A stretch of 64,000 nucleotides of DNA from positions 86,258 to 150,257 of the forward strand of contig CBDCFC010000050.1 of the NCBI GenBank assembly GCA_965215945.1, in the 5' to 3' direction. The notes beneath the pieces were generated by a model. The model saw only the letters and a list, made by a program, of their open reading frames with translations, had not been told where the DNA came from and ran no database searches. Origin of the DNA: JAHEKD01 sp965215945. Its GTDB lineage: Bacteria > Pseudomonadota > Gammaproteobacteria > Arenicellales > JAHEKD01. Below are positions 9,069 through 15,321 of the stretch, one piece after another. The translations under genes were made by a program, and so were the position numbers. Numbering within the stretch: the first letter of the stretch is position 1; every line of letters starts with the position of its first letter.

Positions 9069-9760
9069 AAGTATCTCTGCATGTTTCAAGTCCGCATGAA
9101 TGTGGGTATTTTAAAGATCGTCAGGCTTCAACTTTATTTTTAGACCCTAAAGAAAAGATTGATATTGCGCTGTATAGCGATTTATTAAATATCGGTTTCA
9201 GACGCAGTGGCAAACTTGTTTACAGGCCGCATTGTCAAAAATGTAACTTGTGTATTCCCCTTCGCGTTGATACCCGTGCCTTTAAGCCAAGCCGATCACA
9301 AAAACGCATCATAAATAAAAATTCTGACACCAGCTACCAATTGGTCGCCTGTGGTTATAAGGAGGCGCACTTTGCTCTATATAAAAAATATTTGGCAGCA
9401 CGCCATGCAGAAGGCGGTATGGAAAAGCATACTAAAATTGACTATTTCGAATCAATGATCGCCTCAGATGTGCAAACCATATTGATTGAATTCAAAAAAT
9501 CGAATCGATTGATTGCCGTATCAGTCACCGATGTGCTGACCAATGGCTTATCGGCTGTCTATACGTTTTTTGATCCGCAGTTATCTAAAGATCGTAGCCT
9601 GGGCACCTATGCGATAATAAAGCAAATCGAACTGGCCAAATCAATGAATCGATCCTGGCTTTATCTGGGTTACTGGATTAAGGAATCACAAAAGATGGCC
9701 TATAAGTCCAACTTCAACGCTTCCCAAATCTTAACCGATGGTGAATGGAAACACCTTTAA
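9065..9760 (+). CDS. bpt: aspartate/glutamate leucyltransferase (bacterial protein transferase)
   Basis: The 231-residue protein is the bacterial counterpart of arginyl-tRNA-protein transferase, which conjugates Leu to N-terminal Asp or Glu. It carries the N-terminal ECGYFKDRQASTLFLDP block, the Cys-rich YRPHCQKCNLCIPLRV motif (about residues 52-67) and the C-terminal YLGYWIKESQKMAYKSNF signature. It overlaps aat by four bases (ATGA). Together they provide both secondary N-degron transferases of the organism; clpS and clpA are not in the window. infA follows after 61 bases, the usual gammaproteobacterial order. Confidence 0.95.
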   Translation: MKVSLHVSSPHECGYFKDRQASTLFLDPKEKIDIALYSDLLNIGFRRSGKLVYRPHCQKCNLCIPLRVDTRAFKPSRSQKRIINKNSDTSYQLVACGYKEAHFALYKKYLAARHAEGGMEKHTKIDYFESMIASDVQTILIEFKKSNRLIAVSVTDVLTNGLSAVYTFFDPQLSKDRSLGTYAIIKQIELAKSMNRSWLYLGYWIKESQKMAYKSNFNASQILTDGEWKHL

Positions 9761-9821
9761 ACACTTGAATTTGTCTGAAAATAAGGCACACTAGCGATCC
9801 CTGGAATTAACAAGGAATTAT

Positions 9822-10040
9822 ATGGCCAAAGAAGACTATATTGAAATGGAAGGCACAGTTATTGATAACCTTCCTAACACCACGTTCAAAGTTGAACTGG
9901 AGAACGGACATGTGGTGACAGCCCACATTTCCGGAAAAATGCGCAAAAATTATATTCGTATTATGAAGGGTGACAAGGTTACTGTTCAATTAACCCCTTA
10001 TGATTTATCCAAAGGTCGAATTTCCTTCCGCCAACGCTGA
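9822..10040 (+). CDS. infA: translation initiation factor IF-1
   Basis: This 72-residue protein is a canonical IF-1: a single S1/OB-fold domain beginning MAKEDYIEMEGTV with NTTFKVELENGHVV, HISGKMRKNYIRI and a C-terminal SKGRISFRQR. It binds the 30S A site with IF-2 and IF-3 during initiation. An AAGGAA ribosome-binding site precedes the ATG. Its 3' end is overlapped by the next open frame in another register. Confidence 0.98.
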   Translation: MAKEDYIEMEGTVIDNLPNTTFKVELENGHVVTAHISGKMRKNYIRIMKGDKVTVQLTPYDLSKGRISFRQR

Positions 10041-10404
10041 ATCCAGCCGGCTATTTCTATTTTTAACAGGATTAAGTTTATGCCTTTTTATTGGCGATAG
10101 TATTGCTAATGAAGTAACCATTATCGATGCCAAAGCAAGTTGTCAGAGTCAAAACTGTCGCTTCGATGTTACGCTAAAACATGATGATACCGGTTGGGAA
10201 CATTACGCTGATAGTTGGCGTGTTCTGACAGAATCCGGTGAAGAACTGGGGAAACGTGTGTTATTGCATCCGCATGTGAACGAACAACCTTTTACCCGAA
10301 GTCTTAATGACGTCATCATTCCTGAAGATATCAAAACTATCTGGATCGAAGCCCATGACTCAGTGCATGGAGCAAGCAGCAAACGATATAGATTGGATTT
10401 GTAA
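10000..10404 (+). CDS. small secreted protein of unknown function overlapping infA
   Basis: A 134-residue frame starts at an ATG inside infA and overlaps it by 41 bases in another register. No ATG, GTG or TTG lies in frame between that ATG and the hydrophobic segment, so the internal start is the most likely one. Residues about 17-37 form a hydrophobic export segment ending DSIA-NE, after an unusually long polar leader. The mature part has VTLKHDDTGWEHYADSW, VLLHPHVNEQPFTR and IWIEAHDSVHG, well-formed motifs that look conserved. The HP(H)VNEQPF block recurs in periplasmic proteins of unknown function in Proteobacteria. Its job is unknown; coupling to infA expression is possible. Confidence 0.7.
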   Translation: MIYPKVEFPSANAESSRLFLFLTGLSLCLFIGDSIANEVTIIDAKASCQSQNCRFDVTLKHDDTGWEHYADSWRVLTESGEELGKRVLLHPHVNEQPFTRSLNDVIIPEDIKTIWIEAHDSVHGASSKRYRLDL

Positions 10405-10414
10405 AAAACTGACT

Positions 10415-10520
10415 GTCATTCTGAAATCGCGAAGTGATATTCAGAACCTCCTTGAGCAGACTGAACCTCGGATAAAGCCCAAACAGCGATGAGGAGATCC
10501 TGAATTGAATTCAGGATGAC
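10415..10520. repeat. ~107-bp dispersed palindromic element, copy A
   Basis: This stretch begins gtcattctgaa and ends ttcaggatgac, so its outer ends are inverted repeats of each other. The last part holds the perfect palindrome tcctgaattgaattcagga in slightly imperfect form. Read as its reverse complement it aligns over the full length with 24864-24970 at roughly 80% identity by eye. There is no coding potential; it is a small non-autonomous palindromic element. Confidence 0.8.
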
Positions 10521-10617
10521 GGGGCTTATTTTTACCCTTGTTATTTGAAATATGAAACTCACTTCGAAATTACAACTATAATTTTTTTGCTGTCTCTGCT
10601 AGTCTTATAAGCTGGCA

Positions 10618-11844
10618 GTGACAGAGGTTATCGTACAAGTGGATTTATCTTTATTAGACCTTCCTTGGTGGTCTCATCTTCTTATCACACTAGTGGTAAC
10701 ACATTTAACAATTATCAGTGTGACTTTATATTTACATCGACATCAAGCACACAGAGCCATAGAATTACACGCCTTTATCAGCCATTTTTTCAGATTTTGG
10801 TTATGGTTGACTACCGGCATGGTCACCTGGCAATGGGTGGCTATACATCGCAAGCACCATGCCAAAGTCGAAACTAAAGACGACCCCCATAGCCCTCAGA
10901 TTCATGGTTTAAAATATTTTTTCAAATTGATGTTGCCACCGGCTCTGACCGGTGGTGTAAAGCTCTATCGAGATGCTACTGTCGAGCCAAATGATCTCGA
11001 TCAATATCGTCACGGTACACCCGATGATTGGGTAGAACGGAATATTTACACACCTTTTTCCTTTGCGGGGGTTTTTTTACTGCTGGCTATTAATGTGGTC
11101 TTGTTTGGCGCAGTTGGTATCGCGATGTGGTTGGTGGAAATATTCTGGATACCATTTTGGGCTGCTGGTGTGATCAATGGCGTGGGACACTATAGTGGAT
11201 ATCGTAATTATGAAACGCCTGATGCCAGCCGCAATATTGTGCCCTGGGGCATTATTGTCGGTGGTGAAGAGTTACACAACAATCATCATGCTTATGCCAG
11301 CTCGGCAAAATTTTCAGCTAGGCCGTATGAAATAGATATTGGCTGGTTTTATATTAAAGTGCTGGAATTGTTAGGGTTGGCCAGTATTAAAAAAGTTGCT
11401 CCTAAAATTCAAACAACATCCGTCAAAGATTTTTGTGATATTGATACACTCAAAACGCTCTTGAATAACAGGATTCAGGTCATGTCAAATTTCACCCGTG
11501 AAGTCTTGAAAACTGTTTGCCATGAAGAATCAAGTAAAATAAAAACGGCTCAACCAACTGAATTCAAGCTGTTTCGCAAGGCCCATTTGCTCATGCGTAA
11601 AGAAATTTCTTCCTTGGATGAAACGGCACGGACAAAACTGGAATCAATTCTGGGCAAGAATCGCAATTTGCAATTTGTTTATCAAATGAAAACAAAACTA
11701 CAGGAAATCTGTTTAAGCCGAAATGAAGTCAATCATCAATCTTCACTCAGCGCATTGCAGGAATGGTGTAAACATGCAGAAGAATCAGGTATTGCGGCTT
11801 TAGAAGAATTTTCACTAAGATTAAAGCGCTATTCAGTCAGTTAA
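10618..11844 (+). CDS. acyl-lipid/acyl-CoA delta-9-type fatty acid desaturase
   Basis: The protein has the three histidine boxes of membrane fatty-acid desaturases: HRHQAHR (about residue 40), HRKHHA (about 77) and HNNHHA (about 224), with hydrophobic segments between them. These bind the di-iron centre that introduces a double bond into saturated acyl chains using oxygen, so aerobic membrane-fluidity control is the likely role. The start is a GTG; no better in-frame start precedes the first membrane segment. The desaturase core ends near residue 265, and about 140 mostly helical, charged residues follow. C-terminal extensions of this kind occur in proteobacterial DesB/DesC-like enzymes. The natural substrate form is uncertain. 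Confidence 0.9.
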   Translation: MTEVIVQVDLSLLDLPWWSHLLITLVVTHLTIISVTLYLHRHQAHRAIELHAFISHFFRFWLWLTTGMVTWQWVAIHRKHHAKVETKDDPHSPQIHGLKYFFKLMLPPALTGGVKLYRDATVEPNDLDQYRHGTPDDWVERNIYTPFSFAGVFLLLAINVVLFGAVGIAMWLVEIFWIPFWAAGVINGVGHYSGYRNYETPDASRNIVPWGIIVGGEELHNNHHAYASSAKFSARPYEIDIGWFYIKVLELLGLASIKKVAPKIQTTSVKDFCDIDTLKTLLNNRIQVMSNFTREVLKTVCHEESSKIKTAQPTEFKLFRKAHLLMRKEISSLDETARTKLESILGKNRNLQFVYQMKTKLQEICLSRNEVNHQSSLSALQEWCKHAEESGIAALEEFSLRLKRYSVS

Positions 11845-11848
11845 TAAT

Positions 11849-12202
11849 ACCCGTAGTGCATTTAGAATTAGTAGTTTGAACGATTAAATGGCCAATTGAC
11901 TCCATTAATGTTGATTAAATTACTACCTGTGACACTGCTATGTGTCATTGCGCACCCATACGGGCATAAAAGCAGCGCGAAGCAACCCAATGGCTTTTCT
12001 TATCGCCTAGTGGTTTCAGTGATGATTAACTTCTATCCAAGCCCGTTTCAGCATACATTCTGAAACAGTGACTTGAATTGTGAAATGACGAGGTAGTCAG
12101 AAATGCCAGTGGGTTGCTGCACTCGCTCATTATATTCGCTCACTCGCAATGACAATGGGAACACAATTAGCTAAAAAATCTCATTTAAAATGCACTACGG
12201 GT
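11849..12202. repeat. 354-bp MITE-like element with 15-bp terminal inverted repeats
   Basis: The sequence acccgtagtgcattt at 11849-11863 is repeated exactly, inverted, at 12188-12202. Inside, a second inverted pair of diverged units (about 11946-11990 and 12108-12155) shares gggttgct...cgcaatgac motifs, so the element is a nested palindrome. No open frame of note lies in it. It fills the gap between the desaturase gene and the rpmBG terminator. Size, structure and lack of coding suggest a miniature inverted-repeat element. Confidence 0.7.
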
Positions 12203-12226
12203 TTAATAATATTTATTGACATTAAT

Positions 12227-12250
12227 AAAGACTCTCCTTATAGAGTCTTT
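12227..12250 (-). terminator. rho-independent terminator of rpmB-rpmG
   Basis: A perfect 9-bp stem (aaagactct / agagtcttt, loop of 6) lies 26 bases beyond the rpmG stop on the minus strand. The descending arm ends in cttt followed by attaat, giving a short U-rich tail. Confidence 0.75.
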
Positions 12251-12275
12251 TATTATATTCATTAAACTTTTTGGG

Positions 12276-12431
12276 TTATTTTATTTTAGCTTCTTTATAG
12301 ATTACGTGTTTGCGCACAACGGGGTCATATTTTTTGATTTCCATTTTTTCCGGCATATTGCGTTTGTTTTTAGTTGTGGTGTAGTAGTGCCCGGTACCGG
12401 CTGATGAAACCAATTTTATTTTATCTCGCAT
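12276..12431 (-). CDS. rpmG: 50S ribosomal protein L33
   Basis: A 51-residue frame on the minus strand reads as L33: it begins MRDKIKLVSSAGTGHYYTT and contains KNKRNMPEKMEIKKYDPVV and a basic C-terminal tail ending EAKIK. There are no zinc-binding Cys pairs, so it is the Cys-less form typical of Gammaproteobacteria. It lies 18 bases downstream of rpmB on the same strand and is followed by a terminator. Confidence 0.95.
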   Translation of the reverse strand: MRDKIKLVSSAGTGHYYTTTKNKRNMPEKMEIKKYDPVVRKHVIYKEAKIK

Positions 12432-12449
12432 AGAACATCTCCATAATCT

Positions 12450-12686
12450 CTAAACTTTCTCACCGCGGTCACGCAGTTCTTTTAATACTACGTCGATACC
12501 CTTTTTATCAATAATACGAAGACCCGCATGGGAGACACGTAATTTGACCCAACGGTTTTCCCCTTCGACCCAAAAGCGCCGATTATGAAGGTTGGGTAAA
12601 AAACTACGCCGTGTTTTGTTATTCGCATGAGAAACATTATTCCCACGCACAGTACGTTTACCCGTTACTTGACATACTTTAGACAT
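12450..12686 (-). CDS. rpmB: 50S ribosomal protein L28
   Basis: This 78-residue protein has the L28 signature: MSKVCQVTGKR at the N-terminus, then GNNVSHANNKTRR, RRFWVEGENRWVKLRVS and a C-terminal LKELRDRGEKV. It is a component of the large ribosomal subunit. Upstream on the same strand come a pair of direct repeats and then radC, whose gene ends about 150 bases before it; rpmG follows after 18 bases. This matches the dut-coaBC-radC-rpmBG order of enteric bacteria. Confidence 0.97.
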   Translation of the reverse strand: MSKVCQVTGKRTVRGNNVSHANNKTRRSFLPNLHNRRFWVEGENRWVKLRVSHAGLRIIDKKGIDVVLKELRDRGEKV

Positions 12687-12741
12687 GATTTAATCCGTCA
12701 AAAAAACGATTAGTTATCAGACCGTTTAAGGCCCTTTTTAC

Positions 12742-12796
12742 AAAGGTTGGCATTTATACCAATCTAGTAACTTAATAAAGGTTGGCATTTATACCA
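12742..12796. promoter_or_regulatory. tandem 20-bp direct repeats, each an imperfect palindrome, upstream of rpmB
   Basis: The 20-mer aaaggttggcatttatacca occurs at 12742-12761 and again at 12777-12796, 35 bases apart. On the minus strand each copy reads ttggtataaatgccaa, a 7-2-7 imperfect palindrome (ttggtat/atgccaa). The pair sits between radC and rpmB. It could be a double operator, a repeated promoter (tataaa core) or a small dispersed repeat; the sequence does not decide. Confidence 0.45.
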
Positions 12797-12835
12797 AAAA
12801 ACAACTGGATTTGGTAGCCTAAAATGCTGAATTTC

Positions 12836-13513
12836 CTACAAATATCCCCTTTCAGCCAACGAAACTGCCACATCATCACCAATAATCAAATGATCCAGTA
12901 AACGGATGTCCAACAAATCCAGAGAATCTTTAAGTTTTTTGGTAATTTGTGCATCCGCGGTACTTGGTTCGGCAATTCCCGATGGATGGTTATGAGCGAC
13001 GATTATGGCACTGGCCTGCTTTTCTATAGCCATTCTAACCACCTCTCGAGGATAAACACTGACTTGATCAATGGTTCCGCGAAACAACTGATCGCAAGCA
13101 AGCACCCGATTTTTATTGTCCAAAAATACGCAAACAAAGCATTCATAGGGTTTATCCTTTAGCCATGATTTTAAATAAGATTCACATTGTCTGGGTGAAG
13201 TTAAAGTTTTCTGCCTGAACAAGCGCTCTTTCTGCAGTCGCTGCCCCAATTCAAGGGCCGCATGCAATTGAATGGCTTTTGATTGACCAATACCGGGTTC
13301 CTGACACAAGGAATCGATTGACAGATTAAATAAACTGCGCAGTGAACCGTGATTTTTTAACAGCACACGCGCTACATCAATTGCCGTCCTTCCCTTTGTG
13401 CCGACTCTCAGCAGAATTGCTATTAATTCAGCATCAGTGAGGTATTGAGCACCATGTCTGTGTAGTTTCTCACGCGGACGCTCATGTTCAGGCCATTCTT
13501 TTAAAGCTATCAT
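12836..13513 (-). CDS. radC: RadC family JAB/MPN-domain protein
   Basis: The 225-residue protein has the full RadC layout. A UPF0758 N-terminal helical region starts with WPEHERPREKLHRHGAQYLTDAELIAILLR and includes a helix-hairpin-helix-like LCQEPGIGQSKAIQLHA around residues 75-95. It is followed by a JAB/MPN metalloprotease-like domain with the motif VAHNHPSGIAEPSTAD, the metal-binding H-x-H...S..D set. Although named as a DNA repair protein, RadC has no firmly established activity. The gene is divergent from coaBC and upstream of rpmBG, its conserved location. Confidence 0.95.
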   Translation of the reverse strand: MIALKEWPEHERPREKLHRHGAQYLTDAELIAILLRVGTKGRTAIDVARVLLKNHGSLRSLFNLSIDSLCQEPGIGQSKAIQLHAALELGQRLQKERLFRQKTLTSPRQCESYLKSWLKDKPYECFVCVFLDNKNRVLACDQLFRGTIDQVSVYPREVVRMAIEKQASAIIVAHNHPSGIAEPSTADAQITKKLKDSLDLLDIRLLDHLIIGDDVAVSLAERGYL

Positions 13514-13566
13514 CTAACACCTCCTTGTGTTAATTAAGGACTAACTACAGTAAACTTTACGCCACA

Positions 13567-14817
13567 ATGAGTATCAATAGCAACATAATTGTCGGTGTCA
13601 CAGCGGGTATAGCTGCCTACAAAACACCGATCTTAGTGCGCCGTTTAAAAGAGCAAGGCACGGATGTTCGTGTGGTAATGACGCCAGCCGCTAAACACTT
13701 CATCACTGCGCTAACTTTACAGGCGGTTAGCGGTCATCCGGTTAGAGATACATTACTTGATGCTGAAGCTGAGTCAGGCATGGATCATATTGATCTGGCT
13801 CGTTGGGCTGACAAGGTTGTTATCGCACCTGCAACAGCAAATTTTATTGCCAAACTGGCACATGGCATGGCCGATGATTTGTTGACAACGCTTTGTCTAG
13901 CGACTACCGCCCCAATTTATGTCGCTCCGGCCATGAACCAGCAGATGTGGCAAAATTCTGCTACTCAAGATAATCTTTCAAAAATAAAAAACTATGGTGC
14001 GGTTATTCTTGGACCGGATTCAGGTGATCAGGCGTGCGGTGAGGTCGGCCCCGGACGTATGCTTGATCCACCGGCAATTATCGAAGCCATACTTTCTCAG
14101 TCTTCCTCACAACTCAATGCCGACTCCGTTGAATCCGGACCTAAAATCAGCCCCGATCCCAACAAGCCCAAAGTCCTAATTACCGCCGGCCCAACCTGGG
14201 AAGCATTGGACCCTGTTCGTGGACTGACAAATCATAGTTCAGGAAAAATGGGTTACAGCATTGCCACGGCATTTGCCGAAGCTGGATTTAAAACCAGATT
14301 AGTTAGTGGCCCAACGTCCCTTGATCAACCTGGTGGAGTTGACTTTGTTCCTGTTATTTCGGCTCAAGATATGTATGATGCTGTGCATGGATGTATCGGC
14401 GAAACGGATATTTTTATCAGTGTTGCGGCTGTTGTCGATTACCGACCAGATACAAGCATGGATCAGAAAATCAAAAAGTCTAATGATGAAATGCTAATTA
14501 AACTGGTAAAAAATCCGGATATTTTAAAAAGTGTTACCAAATTGAATGCTCCTCCCTTCACGGTCGGTTTTGCTGCTGAAACCAATAACATCATTGATTA
14601 TGCAAAACAAAAATTGGAGAAAAAAAATCTCGATATGATTGTTGCTAATGAAGTCGGAAATGGTAAAGCATTTGGTCAAGATGATAATCGTGTGACTATT
14701 TTATCAAAAGAACGCTCACAAACGCTGGGGCCGGATTCCAAATCAAACCTGGCCAAACAACTTATTTCTATAATAACTAAGGCATATGAAAAAAAGCATT
14801 CAACTGAAAATTCTTGA
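13567..14817 (+). CDS. coaBC: bifunctional phosphopantothenoylcysteine decarboxylase / phosphopantothenate--cysteine ligase
   Basis: The 416-residue protein is the fused CoaB-CoaC enzyme that makes 4'-phosphopantetheine for CoA synthesis. The N-terminal flavodoxin-like CoaC part has the catalytic His74 (GMDHIDLARW), PAMNQQMW and ACGEVGPGRM. After a linker near residue 185 the CoaB part has VLITAGPTWEALDPVRGLTNHSSGKMG, AAVVDYRP and IKKSNDEMLIKLVKNPDIL. It overlaps the dut start by 32 bases in another frame, so the two are probably co-transcribed, and it is divergent from radC. Confidence 0.97.
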   Translation: MSINSNIIVGVTAGIAAYKTPILVRRLKEQGTDVRVVMTPAAKHFITALTLQAVSGHPVRDTLLDAEAESGMDHIDLARWADKVVIAPATANFIAKLAHGMADDLLTTLCLATTAPIYVAPAMNQQMWQNSATQDNLSKIKNYGAVILGPDSGDQACGEVGPGRMLDPPAIIEAILSQSSSQLNADSVESGPKISPDPNKPKVLITAGPTWEALDPVRGLTNHSSGKMGYSIATAFAEAGFKTRLVSGPTSLDQPGGVDFVPVISAQDMYDAVHGCIGETDIFISVAAVVDYRPDTSMDQKIKKSNDEMLIKLVKNPDILKSVTKLNAPPFTVGFAAETNNIIDYAKQKLEKKNLDMIVANEVGNGKAFGQDDNRVTILSKERSQTLGPDSKSNLAKQLISIITKAYEKKHSTENS

Positions 14818-15253
14818 TAAACGATTAAGTTCTGAATTTGGATTACCTCATTATGCAACTGATGGATCGGCCGGGCTTGATTTAAGGGCCTGTATTGAGC
14901 AACCATTAATCATTGAGCCGGGGCAGACAGAATTAATTCCTTCCGGCATGGCGATTAATATCGGCGACCCTACTATTGCGGCAGTTTTATTGCCCCGTTC
15001 AGGACTTGGCCACAAGCACGGTATCGTTTTGGGCAATTTAACTGGGCTTATCGATTCCGACTATCAGGGACAGGTTTTTATATCCATCTGGAATCGTTCG
15101 CAAAATTCCTACACCATCGAGCCAGGTGATCGAATCGCTCAAATGGTTTTTCTACCTGTTCTGCAGTGCAATTTCGAACAAGTCGATGAATTTATTAGTA
15201 CGCAGCGAGGCGAAGGTGGATTCGGGCATACTGGTGTAACGATACAGCCTTAA
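14786..15253 (+). CDS. dut: dUTP diphosphatase
   Basis: A 155-residue trimeric dUTPase that hydrolyses dUTP to dUMP, keeping uracil out of DNA and supplying thymidylate synthesis. All five motifs are visible: GSAGLDLRAC, PRSGLGHKHG, GLIDSDYQG, GDRIAQMVFLPV and the C-terminal RGEGGFGHTG. The ATG lies inside the end of coaBC. Roughly 70 bases separate it from sucA. Confidence 0.97.
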   Translation: MKKSIQLKILDKRLSSEFGLPHYATDGSAGLDLRACIEQPLIIEPGQTELIPSGMAINIGDPTIAAVLLPRSGLGHKHGIVLGNLTGLIDSDYQGQVFISIWNRSQNSYTIEPGDRIAQMVFLPVLQCNFEQVDEFISTQRGEGGFGHTGVTIQP

Positions 15254-15321
15254 ACTGGGTGGTAAGTCCGCAAAGATTTCACTTATAATTACCTTACAGA
15301 CAAGAAATACGGACAGCGAGC

